This document shows, one piece after another, positions 53,850 through 64,000 of a DNA stretch of 64,000 bases (position 1 is its first letter; every line of letters starts with the position of its first letter). Made by a program: the position numbers and the translations under genes. This DNA comes from Ziziphus jujuba (lineage: Eukaryota > Streptophyta > Magnoliopsida > Rosales > Rhamnaceae), in the NCBI RefSeq assembly GCF_031755915.1, contig NC_083380.1:16325001-16389000 (forward strand), in the 5' to 3' direction. A model generated the notes under the pieces. The model ran no database searches, had not been told where the DNA came from, and saw only the letters and a program-made list of their open reading frames with translations.

Positions 53850-54290
53850 TTAGTTTCGATTGAGGTGAGCCTGCCATACCACCTAAACGTAATTTTAGGT
53901 TTTTCTGTTAGACCCGACCTTGATCTCAATTGAAGTAAGCCAACCGTGCTACCTGAAATAAGCTAAGGTTTTCTGTTACATGCGGCCTCAATCTCAATCG
54001 AGGTGAGTCAACCACACCTCCTGAAAATTGAATTCAAGTTCCTGCTAACCAAGAGCTTGAACTTTAACCTAAATTCAAGTCCTCATTCACGAGCTCAGGA
54101 TAACACCTCAATTTAGGTCCTTAACTAAGTGCTCAAACCTGAATTCCAACTCTAACCCTTTATTTAGGAGCTTAGGCTTGAACCTTGATTATTTAAATAA
54201 GGTCCCCAATTAAGGGCTCAAACTTGAAAGTCAATTCAGGTCCTCAATTAAAAGTGATACCTAATCCTTAGCTCAAGACTAAAGTTGGTT
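53850..54290. repeat. two degenerate minisatellite blocks
   Basis: At about 53835-54015 three units of about 65-75 bp repeat words of the form (G/A)ATCTCAATTGAAGTAAGCC followed by a (T)ACCTGAAA-like word and TTTTCTGTTA. At about 54040-54290 a second set repeats AATT(C/T)AGGTCC(T)(C/T)AA(T)TAA and GAGCTCAAACTTGAA-like words. Both blocks are far less AT-rich than their surroundings, and neither strand is coding. Confidence 0.6.
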
Positions 54291-56883
54291 GCTCGATTCG
54301 TAAACAATGTCCCTCTTCTTTATTTTTAGGGGGACAACTACTTCATGGAAAATGTGACCCACCAATAGATTAATATAAAGAACTTTGGGATGTCAATTCA
54401 TATCATATCTAATAAAAAGTTATGTAAACAAGCCTTCTAAAGGAAGTTTGGAATATTCAACACAAAACAATATATATATATACACACACACACATACACA
54501 AGTATAAAAGTTTTACATGAGTATAATACTTCAAAAGAGGATATTTCAATAGTTATATGTGATATGAGTCAAAATGTAAGAAGCATCAACATCATTGTGA
54601 ACTGAGTCCTTACTCGGTAAAAGCTTTAACAAAATCTGGCTGTAAGGATATTTAATTACGTTTCTAACACAGAAAGCAACCAAAAAAAAAAAATAAATAA
54701 ATAAATAAATGTGTTAAGTGTAATCTCCTAATCATGTGTTACCCTAAATCTTTACAACCAGTTGAAATCACTGAACAGGACCTCAATCCTTAGGAACTTC
54801 CTCTTTTGGACCAACTATAGCCACATTCCCAATTTCTTAAGCCCTTCCTAAGTTTAAAATAGGAGCGGAAGTGCATGCGACCCTAATTGGGGGAACCTCC
54901 TGATAACTTTTTCACCATCATTAGGCACCATCTAGGACTTACAATTAAAGAAAAACCATTTAATCTCAACATCAGGATTATGTTTTTCCATCTGCTCTTG
55001 AAAAACTCAAATCCATACCTAAAACTGATTCTTAATGCATTCATCAGATATCGTGTCTTTTTCTACAAACACTTTCTTATGATATTTAATAGGATCCTCC
55101 TACTGCTCAAAATCCTCAAGTTTCTTCCTACATCTTCCAGCCCTTTTTGTAATTTCAAGAGCGTTCATTAACCTTCCTCCTAAGGCCAACCATTTAATTT
55201 GCCAAGTCTTGATGTTCTTTTTGGCTTCATCGGCCATTGAAGCTTTGTTATGGGAGTAGTTCACTTGATTGCTCAATGTAAAAATGGAATGAAAAGCCTG
55301 GAAAAAGAACATCATAAGTTAAAAATAGCAAAAAAGGGTAAATGACAAACAAGTTCGTGATTACCAAAGAGCTCACCAAGAGGATGCCAACAATAGTTTA
55401 TTCAACAAGCAAGGAAGGACTGATGTTTGTAGACCTTTTTTTTTTTTTTTTTTTCCTCAAAGCAAGGACCCACTAGGAAGAAAGACAGCTATTAGAATAA
55501 GTTGTTCAGGAACAATTCTATCTTTGATCATGATAATCTCATCAGCCTTAATCATAACCTCCTTACCTTGACGGTGTAAGCTTCTTGACCTTAGGTTTCT
55601 AAGATTCTAGGGTTTGATACCATTTAAATTATCGCTGATTCCAAAAGGTTAAGTTTTTAGGATATAATATATATATATATAAATATATATATATCTAATT
55701 ATTGTCTAATGTCTTAGGTTTAAAGTTTAATAACTTTATCCAAAAAGTAAAATCATATGTAAAAGAAAAAAAAAAAAGCGAAAAAGTGGTTGGAACTACA
55801 TATAATAAGAAGTGTTAAAGGAAAATATAAAAGAAATGATGATCCACTTAATAGGTTAAACTTTTGGAAGAAATATTAATTTAACTTCATCTATCTATCT
55901 TCTTTTTTTTTTTTTTTTTTCTTTAGCAGTTCCCGTTGAAAAGTTGCAAAAGTTTCATCTTCCATTCATTATTTTTTCTTCCAACAGATGGAATTTAAAA
56001 TAAATAAATTGGAGATGATGGAGATAGGAGAAGGAACAGAGGTAGATTTGTCTGTATCAGATCCAACTTGCAAAGATCGCTCAGCTTGAAAAAGGCAAGT
56101 CATTTTTACTGAATTCAAGATCAAACTTTACGACACTCAATTCAGGCATTCACTTTTAAATGATTTGACAATGAATAAAAAAACTTCAAAAAAAAAAAAA
56201 ACTTTGAAAAATTTTAGTACTTAAGATCAATTCTTTCAATATCTTATTTATTACCATAAGTGATAGATGGGTTGTAGCTCTTTTTTATAATTTTTGATTA
56301 CTTTTCGGCTACTTCTATTTAATTTCTTTTACTTTATAATTGTTACTTATAGTTTTCTAGAGTAACTTTGTTTACAACCAAATTTTTTGTTACTCTGTTT
56401 CTTTTCCACCCTGCTTTTATTCCACACATTATGCCCTAATAAGTAATGTTAACAATTTCTTCTTGTTTGCTTTTGGCTTGTTTTTCTTCAGGTTACTGAG
56501 TTTTGATTACTTAAATGTATTTGTTGTTCTAGTTTTCCTCCACATTTGTGAACTTAATTTCTAATTATTATTGAATCGTGATTATTAATCGATTGTTTGG
56601 CAGTCTAGAAAAGGCGGATTAAGAAGAATGAAATTTCTTAAACAATTAATTGTTTGATTAACTATCGCATTACATTTCTTTCAATGCTTGTGAGTTTCTT
56701 TTTGGAGAACTTAATTATACAGATAGTAGAATAATCTTTTCCATAATTTTACAAAATCAATTAGACAGTAAAAATGTCAACTCTTATATATGTAGCAGAT
56801 CATAAAGTACAAATTCATAAAAAATCATGTTTGTGGTAAATGTTATACTCTAGATTCTCAACCAACAAGTACTTACTTATCTA

Positions 56884-57870
56884 ATGAATCAACCCCAATA
56901 TGCCATTGACTTCAAGGAACAATTTAAGCAAATGAAGACATGCCTTGATCTTATTGAAGTCTTTCTTTGTGATATTGAGAATCTGAAGCATAAAAATGGA
57001 GCTGCCGAGGTAGTCTTCACCAAGCTGAGAGAAGTGATTTTTGACGCTGACAACATCCTCACTAATTGCATTGTATGCGAGGAATTACAACATCCTTGTC
57101 ATCATGAATAATGTATGGCATATAAAAGTGGAATAGCGGATTAATTATACTCTGTTTTTCCCAAAAACATGGAAAAAGTAGTTGCATAATAATCACCACA
57201 AGGATTGAAGGTTTTGCTGATGATATGAGAGTTGTGGACTCAAGAGCTCACTTGGCCGAAGCTCTAAATAATAGTGACTGTTGGTCTTTGTTTTCCAAAT
57301 TTGTATTTTCTTCAAGCAAAGGAATTTGTCCAAATTCTCAGATTAAGAAATTAAGTAAAGAAATCTTTAAACAAATATGGAGGCCTTCCATAGGCAGTCA
57401 AGAAAATTGGAACTTTATTAGCACTAAAGATTAATTCCCTTACAAAATTGACTTAGATTTCTGAAACTTTTCATGAGTAGATGACCAAAGGGAATAATAT
57501 CTCAGTTATGGCATCTCTTTAACTGAGTTATGATGAACTTCCATCTCATTTAAAGTAATGCCTTTTGTGCTTTTCCATTTAACCTAAATACTCTGAAAAA
57601 AAAGCTGAACAGTTAATCCACTGGTAGTTCGGTAAGGGCCTCAATCATGGGAAAAGCTAAAAATTTACAGTTGATATGGTACATAAGTATTTCCCAAAAC
57701 TAATCAAAAGGTGCCTTATTGAAGCTATGCAACTTCAAGTTACATGATATGGTGAGAATTCATCATCATGAATGCTGAAGAGGAGGGATTCTACAGCTTT
57801 CATGGACAAGGAAAGCATATATTGGCAATGGAAATTCAATGGTTTCAACAATGCCATGCATGGAAATCCA
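56884..57870 (+). pseudogene. CC-NB-ARC resistance gene fragment, left arm (ZAR1/RPP13-like 4 type)
   Basis: An open stretch of 75 codons from ATG at 56884 is an Rx-type coiled-coil N-terminus ending in LREVIFDADNILTNC, a hallmark of this class. A deletion then joins directly to a Walker B remnant (LVIMNNVWHIKVE, near 57095) in another frame, so the P-loop is missing. Further on, 57200-57434 reads VVDSRAHLAEALNNSDCWSL and SSSKGICPNSQIKKLSKEIF (RNBS-C/GLPL region, with GLPL lost). After stops come LSYDELPSHLK (about 57520-57555), LIKRCLIEAMQL and NFKLHDMV (the MHD-like motif, about 57728-57752). No LRRs follow, because the inversion point lies just beyond. Multiple stops and frameshifts make it a pseudogene. 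Confidence 0.8.
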
Positions 57871-57908
57871 CCAAAAATAAATAATCAGTCAATGGATTTG
57901 TTTTTTAA

Positions 57909-59373
57909 TGGATTTCCATGCATGCCATCTTTGAAACCTAACCAGAGTTCCCATTGCAAGTATATGCTTTCTTTGTCCATGAAAGCTGCAAAATCCCTCC
58001 TCTTCAGCGTTCATGATGATCAATTCTTACACCATATCATGTAACTTGCAGCTGCATAGCTTCAACAAGGCACCTTTTGATTAGTTTTGAGAGGTACTCA
58101 TATCCCATATCAACTGCAGATTTTGGGCTTTTCCCATGCATGAAGGCCCTCACCAACCCAGTTGTGGATTATCTGTTCAGATCTTTTTTCGAAGTATTTA
58201 GGATAAGTGGAGAATCACAAAAGGGATTGCTTTAAATGAGATGGGAGTTCATCATAACTCAGTTGAAGAGATGCCATAATTGATATATTTTTCGATTTGG
58301 TCGTCAATTCATGAAAACTTTCAGAAATCTGAGTCAATTTTACAGAGGAATCGATCTTTAGTGTGAACAAAGTTCCATATTTTTTTTCAAGAGTTCTTTT
58401 CCTAATTTATTAATTTGGGAATTTGGACAAATGCCTTTGCTTGAAGGAAATATAAATTTGGAAAGTAAAAACCAATAATCACTCTTATCCAAATTTTCAG
58501 GCAAAGGCAAGTGAATTCTTAAGTCTTCGTGGCGATTATTAGCAACACCTTCAATCCTTGTGGCGATTATTATGCAACTACTTTACCCATGTTGTTTGGG
58601 AAAAATAGAGCATAAGTTAATCCACCATTCCATTTTTATATGCCATACATCATCCATGATGAAAGGTAGTTCTTATTATCAAGAGCGTACTATAGTTCTT
58701 CGAGCAAATGGCTGCTGCCAACCCCTAATACATCTCTTCCAAGTCTTTTAAGAATGCACCTCACAAGATGCTCCTCACATTACGCTCCTGAAACAGAAAT
58801 CCATATAATCTTGTCAAACCGACTTACGACTTCAATATCATGGAAGTGTTTTGTGGCAATAATGGTTTTCCCCAAACCTCCTATCCCCCAGCTACAATTT
58901 GAAGTAGTGAACCTTAGGTATCAACAATCCACCATTTGATCTTCATTAAATCACCTTCTAACCCAACTGTCTAGGATGAGTTGCAATCTTGAGACATAAA
59001 TTCTTGAACTTGGTATGAATCTTCTGGCTGGAGGCTATCTATGGATATTAGAAAATTAACCAAGCTCTTCTCAATCTATTTCAAATCATGTTGATATGTT
59101 TCAGTTTCTTGCCTAGTTGACTCAAAAATAGAATATCATAGAGGGATAAGTTGAAACAAAGCCCTTCTTTCTTGTATTCCTCTCCTACAATGCAATCAGT
59201 GAGGACGTTGTCAGCTTTAAAAATCACTTCTCTCAGCTAGGTTAAGACTACCTTGGCAACTTCATTTTTATGCTTCAGATTCTCAATGTCATTGAGAAAG
59301 GCTTTAATAAGATTAAGTCGTGTCTTCGCTCAAATTGTTCCTTAAAGTCAATGGAACATTGGGGTTGATTCAT
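57909..59373 (-). pseudogene. CC-NB-ARC resistance gene fragment, right arm (ZAR1/RPP13-like 4 type)
   Basis: Read on the minus strand from the ATG at about 59373, the sequence gives MNQPQCSIDFKEQFE, then ENLKHKNEVAKVVLT with stops, LREVIFKADNVLTDC, a linker, and the P-loop segment IGGLGKTIIATKHFHDIEVV (Walker A about 58866-58885) continuing to KIIWISVSGA. Next come LVRCILKRLGRDVLG, Walker B FIMDDVWHIKMEWWINLCS, LSYDELPSHLK and IIHNWVGEGLHAW. The order is that of a CC-NB-ARC protein, ending before the LRRs as in the left arm. Stops and frameshifts are frequent. This arm keeps the nucleotide-binding motifs that the left arm has lost. Confidence 0.8.
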
Positions 59374-59988
59374 TAGATAATTAAATACTTATTGGTTGAG
59401 AATCTAGAGCATAACATCTACAATAGGCACGATTTCTTATGATTTGTACTTTATGATCTGTTAATTATATAAGAATTGGCATTGTTATTATCTAATTAAT
59501 TTGGTAAAATTTTGCAAAGTACTGTTCTACTATCTTTATAATTAAGTTAATTTATTCCAAAAGAAACTCACAAGCAATGAAAGCAAAGGGATATTAGTAA
59601 CTAAGCATCCCGAGCTTTATCAAAGTTGACTCATTGTACCCTAAATTTGTTTTCCTAGCATTATGCACCCCAAACTTTCTTTTTGCTTGCATCATTTGTT
59701 CTTCTATTAAAAATGCATAACGGAATGATCATGTGTTATGCATGTGCTCATTAAGCAAGTGTAAATCAGATAATTTCACTGTTTTCAAATTAGAAATTAG
59801 GGCTCCATTTGAGCACTTTGTGGAATTTTAGCCCCAATTTTGAAATACACAAGGAAGAGTGAAATTATGAAAGATGGCGGAGCCAATGTGAGAAAGGGAC
59901 AGTAGGGCTTGAGAAAATTGACAAAGAATTTCTTCATCGTAGCTTAAGTTGCAGAAGAAAACACCTCCTGGAGACATTGTAGCTCAAG

Positions 59989-60609
59989 TTGCAACACATG
60001 AATGAATTTTCACTGAAGAACATTAACAAAGAATTGAGGCATCAAATTTTCTGCCATTATGGAATTCTAGCGGTGGAAAGAACTTCATGGACTAACATTA
60101 ACATAGGAAGGAGATTTCATGGGTGTCCAAAGTATAAAGTATGTTATCATTCATGTTTAAGTTTAAGCATTTATGAAAATTATTTAAAAAATCTATAAAC
60201 ATTTTTTAAATATATGTAGAAGAAAATAGAGAGAAAAAACAGAGATAATCTTTTGAATTTTTCATCTTTAAAAAATATTGCATCTTTTACATTGTTGAGT
60301 TAAATGTCAATTTGAGATCATTATGTAGCATCACATTTTGTTTCTTAATTCTATTACTAGTGATTATTTGTTAATTTTTTAAAGTTATATTTGTAGAAAA
60401 ATGTAAGAAAAAGGATGTAGATTCTTTGAATGGTATGATCCACCAATGTGTTAGTATTGAAGAAGGGTGATACCTGGACTACTAAGAGATATTACAAAGT
60501 TAAAGGAAGATAAGGCTAGACTAAAAAAAATAGTTTGTGTTGGATTTATTGTATGTGTATTATTGGTTATGTATATAATGATGACAAATGGAGAATATAA
60601 AGAGGAATA
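59989..60609 (+). pseudogene. GRF-type zinc-finger protein pseudogene
   Basis: The first exon-like part (to about 60138) reads CHYGILAVERTSWTNINIGR and RRFHGCPKYK, matching the conserved RTSWTxxNxGRRFxGCxxY core of GRF zinc fingers. After an intron-like gap with a GTATGT donor at 60139 and a TTTGTAG acceptor ending 60396, a second part reads CRFFEWYDPPMC, the other half of the finger, then VIPGLLRDITKLKEDKARLK (coiled coil) and a hydrophobic segment VCVGFIVCVLLVMYIMM before a stop at about 60609. The domain order (finger, coiled coil, C-terminal membrane segment) is usual for plant GRF proteins. The usual second zinc ligand of the first CxC is lost, the exon phases do not match, and stops lie within exon 2. 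Confidence 0.75.
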
Positions 60610-61389
60610 GTTGATTAGTAGTACTATGTTATGTTATGTGTACTGAAGTTGATCAAGATCGCATATGTTAGTATGCTTGTATGAATGTTTTCTTGTATTT
60701 ATTTTAACCTTGTGAATATATTTACCAGCTTGTATTTATCAGCTTCTTGTTTATATCAAATATCTTTGAACCTTATATTTAGTATCCTTGTTGATTGTAA
60801 AAAATTTAGTCTGTTTGTCCTCCTTGTAAAAAATTTAGTTTGGCCAAAGAGCTAAAAGCTATGTATGGAAAAAGCAATACAAGACAATATCATAAAAGTA
60901 ATATATTTATAAACACATCCTAAAGTATATGTCCTAGTGTTTAAATACATGATAAAAACATTTTTACAAAGCCAAATACATGTATATCATATTATTGTGC
61001 CCAATCCATACTACCATGCATATAAACAACTCTAAACAGCACATAAACAACTAGCCATAATAAAATATCCTAAATAGTCACAAAAGATCAACTTCACAAA
61101 ATTCACAAACTACCAAAAACAACCATATACTAGCTGAATTTTACAACACCAACAAAAAATAAGTTGTACTAACAACATAAACACACAGCCATTGGTTATC
61201 CTAGTTGGTCTCTTAACCTGCATGCATAGAGTAGAATTCGTTAAGTTATCCTCCTTGTGCTCCTTACTACCTCAGATAGGGTTGCTGAGCTACTTGATGC
61301 TTGAAGTTGAATAGAAACATTTAGATTGACAAGATAATGCCATTGTTGAAATTAAAATTAAAAGAATTGAACATAATTACTTAAAAATT

Positions 61390-62935
61390 GAATTTGGTTC
61401 TAAATTCCCTGCAGAATTTCATAGTACGCTCTTGCTGCCCATATTTATTGCATGTCATCAGGACCTTTTTTTTCCCCAACTTCTTTATGGTACCAGGTTG
61501 TTGCTCGTCTGGCTCTGTTCTTTTTACTTTCCTTGGCATACCTGTTTGTTTTCTAAACATTGGTGGCTGCAAAATGGGTATTTCAGTGTTAAGCCACAAA
61601 TCTGGACCACTAATTGGATTGACAATGAGACTGTATGTCTTAAGATAAGCATATTTTTTTTATAGCAATGGTATACAAAGGATTCAAGTTCCATATTTCT
61701 ACTAAAAATAGCAGAAATTGCATGAGAACAAGGTATATCTATTAAATTTCAATACCTGCAGGAGCATGTGTTTGCCTTAAATCTACAACATTTTGACTGT
61801 CAAAGGCAATTGTAATATGAAATTTCATTTCACTAGCCTATATTGATACACACTGCCTACTATCAGCATTCAAAGACTCTAGTTTCTTAAAAATCCTTGG
61901 TTCAATCTCTTCATTCCACTTAACACCTACCTCTCATTTGAATGTCGTTCTTCTCATGATCTTACACCTAATTTCCTTCAACAAAGTTAGAATAGGCTTA
62001 TCCTTTGCTCCTATTATTGATCCACTAAATGAATGCCTCACACAGGTTATTCAAAAGGATATAAAATTTTGGCCAAGTGCTAAAATGTGACTTAGACCAA
62101 TATGTAGGAGGTTTTTCATTCAACCAATTAAATGCATCAGGTGATAATTCCTTTACTTTTTCCATTTTAGCTTTGAACCGTGGCATTGTTTCTGCCTTGG
62201 TAGTAAACCGCAGCCTTTGCTTTTAAAGGCTAAACCTTTAAAAGTGAGGCTAAAATTCTTGTGCAAGTGCCTAACACAGTATCTATATTTAGATTCAGAT
62301 AGTAACTCCTTCAATGCATTAATCAAGCCCTTTTGCTTATCAGAAATGAATGTTATCCCATAAGAGTTCCTTAACTCAAAATCTTCTTTAAAAAATTCAA
62401 GAAACCAGCTCCAGATGTCCTTATTCTTTGATTCTACCAATGCATATGTAAGTGAAACATTGCATTATCACCATCACAGCTGCTAGTAATTCACCTTGAT
62501 TGTGACCTTTTATATGGCAACCATCAAAGCCAATTACTGGCCTATATCATTCTTTATAGCCTTGTTTGTAGGCTCCTAGACATATATAAATCCTCTGAAA
62601 CTTGTTTACATTATTTTCGAACTCATTTTTTTTATTACCATAGTATTATTTAGGTTAGTTTTCCTCAACTCTTCATAATAGTCCCATAGTCCGTGATATT
62701 GCTCTTTGGCAGTCCCTTATACTGCCATTTATTCATCTCCTCTCAGTATTACAATCATCCTTAATAGTTGTTAATAAAGGATTTAACTTCCTATTAGGGT
62801 TAGCTCTGAAGTTATTAATATACTTCTTAGCCAGCTAAGTAGATGTGACATTTGAAGTCTTAAACAACTTAGCTAATCTAGCTATATGTATACATTCACC
62901 ATCAGTTTCAAGCAAACAATTAATAATAAAATGGT
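61390..62935 (-). pseudogene. Mutator-like (MULE) transposase pseudogene
   Basis: On the minus strand from about 62935 the pieces read, in order: HIARLAKLFKTSNVTST, LAKKYINNFRANPNRKL, a YEELRKT-like segment, VNKFQRIYICLGAYK, RPVIGFDGCHIKGHNQGELL (first catalytic Asp region), VESKNKDIWSWFLEFFKED, ITFISDKQKGLINAL, YRYCVRHLHKNF, KPILTLLKEIRCKIM, and near 61400-61560 a C-terminal zinc knuckle (TCNKYGQQE...KFC). This is the DDE-type transposase of MuDR/MULE elements. The zinc knuckle is damaged: its second Cys is Tyr and its His is Arg. Stops and frameshifts split the gene, and the N-terminal MuDR domain is not visible, so it is inactive. The best-preserved open part is 62153-62440. Confidence 0.88.
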
Positions 62936-63838
62936 GAATGATTTATAGTGAAAGAACCACTTCAAAAGGATGGAGGAAGAATTAGCAAAGTTGAGGGAAA
63001 GATGAAAGAAAGCTAGACGAAGATGAAACAAAAAGACAATATGTAGTGCTACAATCAAGTGATTGTGTCGTAATTAAGGTTCCGTGAGGACTGGGGTATG
63101 ATTGTGACATATAATTAGCAAAAGCATTTTTTTTTTTAAATAGCTAGTAACTTTTTATGTGAATTCTTAAAAGGTCACATAAAATAGAATTTCCAACGGC
63201 AGACCAAGCTTCTTTCACCCACTTGAAAAAACACTTGTCAAAAAAGGAACTTTTACTTCAACACATTACTCCATTAGTCTAATAATAATAATAATTAAAA
63301 TGTGGAGACAAAGCAAGCTTAATAACAGTTTGATAAGAATTTCACCTTATGAGACATTAGAGAAACATGCTGGAGAAAGTTGACACATCCCTAACAACCA
63401 CAATTCAAACAAAACATCTAAAAATAATAACACATATAGCTTTATCCTCTTAAGAGAACAATTTATGTTTAGTATAAGTAGATAAACCATTTACCTATAC
63501 AATCTATATTGATGGAACTAGGATGAATTGGGACAGCAATGGAGGTGAAAGTTAGAAAGCAACAGGACATTTTCATAGCAGAATGTCTTATTCTTTAGAA
63601 TATCAATATTAGGGTCAGTTAGACAGACACCTTTCTGATTTTAAAAAAATTTCATATATACCCTTTCTTTTTTGACTACTGTATGTAACCTATACACATT
63701 TAAACTAAATTTTTGGTAATTTTAATTATATTTGTTTAAAATAATAACTTAGTAGGAGCTAATGTAGTAAATTTTGGAACCAGGGGGGTAAAATAACAAA
63801 CGTATAGAAATTTAGGGGGATAAAAGTGCATTTACCTT

Positions 63839-64000
63839 TAAATTACAGATATAGAGGAGTTCTATACTTAGGACGTCCTGATCAAATTGCATGCGGACAA
63901 AAAACGTGATTTTTCATGAGAAGCTCTATTGGCCGTTCGATTAAACGGGTGGTCCAAGTTTTTTTTTTTTTTTTTTGGGGGGGCTAATTGGGACTTTCTT
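63839..64000. other. window edge, AT-rich with T-to-G homopolymer junction
   Basis: No gene is visible. Eighteen T followed by seven G occur at 63959-63983, much like the tract at 9201-9236. Confidence 0.6.

Larger units (their letters stand above)
47261..56650. other. AT-rich, repeat-laden intergenic region without recognised genes
   Basis: Low-complexity A/T sequence dominates from 47.4 to 51.5 kb. The segment 51570-51800 is more balanced in composition and partly open on both strands, but I recognise nothing in it. The segment 54720-55620 is open for 70-95 codons in places on each strand, for example 55100-55315 minus, and might be a decayed transposable-element ORF; I cannot assign it. 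Poly-T tracts at 52000-52030, 52475-52490 and 52657-52673 are frequent. Confidence 0.55.
56660..59605. repeat. large near-palindrome (inverted repeat) of an NLR gene fragment
   Basis: The left arm (about 56660-57870) is the reverse complement of the right arm (about 57909-59605), with only about 38 bp between them (57871-57908). The arms pair at the centre (ATGCATGGAAATCCA against TGGATTTCCATGCAT), through the CC-domain start codons (56884 plus; about 59373 minus), and out to CAATGCTTGTGAGTTTC near 56690 against its complement near 59570. The right arm is longer because the left arm lacks about 500 bp containing the NB-ARC P-loop region. Substitutions are scattered, so the duplication is not very recent. 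Transcription through it would give a long imperfect hairpin RNA. Confidence 0.9.
59617..63838. mobile_element. probable decayed Mutator-like element (MULE)
   Basis: A minus-strand MULE transposase pseudogene and a plus-strand GRF zinc-finger pseudogene lie between two outward-facing similar ends. The left end reads TTGTACCCTAAATTTGTTTT, and the reverse complement of the right end (63767-63838) reads TTTATCCCCCTAAATTTCTA; both continue to an ACCCC word. Such CCCTAAATTT ends resemble MULE terminal inverted repeats, but the match is imperfect and no 9-bp target duplication was established. The boundaries are therefore inference, whereas the transposase identity is firm. Confidence 0.45.

Noticed and set aside
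1..64000. CRISPR arrays, bacterial operons, riboswitches, phage or viral genes
   Set aside because: The window is plant nuclear DNA. No regularly spaced identical short repeats with unique spacers, and no viral genes, were seen; the tandem repeats present are adjacent units without spacers.

Overview
The window is nuclear DNA from a flowering plant, probably a eudicot. The evidence is an AT-rich sequence with very long noncoding stretches, GT-AG introns with T-rich acceptors, many (TA)n microsatellites, and two genes of plant-specific architecture. I cannot name the species from the sequence.

Only two genes look intact, both on the + strand. The first (16195-27985, 14 coding exons, 1,258 codons by my splicing) is a BRUTUS-type hemerythrin/RING E3 ubiquitin ligase, the iron sensor that restrains the iron-deficiency response. 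It has three hemerythrin domains, then CHY, CTCHY and RING zinc fingers and a zinc ribbon. Two G-boxes 21 bp apart lie about 400 bp upstream of its start codon. A partial copy of its fifth coding exon, ending in a stop, sits in the intron before the real exon. The second gene (34624-35618, two coding exons, 239 codons) is a DUF1639-family protein of unknown function. Its stop codon lies just before what looks like an ancestral last intron.

Region by region: 1-15.7 kb is AT-rich intergenic DNA with small tandem duplications and microsatellites. 15.8-28 kb is the BRUTUS-like gene. 28-34.4 kb is intergenic and carries a 555-bp non-autonomous hAT-like element with an 8-bp target-site duplication. 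34.4-35.8 kb is the DUF1639 gene. 35.8-42.1 kb is intergenic with several local tandem repeats. 42.1-46 kb is a nested block: an EF-1-alpha pseudogene interrupted by one hAT-like element (with target-site duplication) and bounded by two copies of a second hAT-like element in the same orientation. 46.6-47.3 kb is a 5'-truncated LINE fragment (RNase H domain and poly-A tail, minus strand). 47.3-56.6 kb is AT-rich repeat-laden DNA without recognisable genes. 56.7-59.6 kb is a large near-palindrome made of two head-to-head copies of a broken CC-NB-ARC resistance gene of the ZAR1/RPP13-like-4 type, separated by only about 38 bp. 59.6-63.8 kb is probably a decayed Mutator-like element with a minus-strand MULE transposase pseudogene and a plus-strand GRF zinc-finger pseudogene.

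The two live genes show no evident functional link. The most interesting signals are the NLR palindrome (a possible long-hairpin small-RNA source), the decoy exon in the iron sensor, the paired G-boxes, and the nested hAT/EF-1-alpha block.
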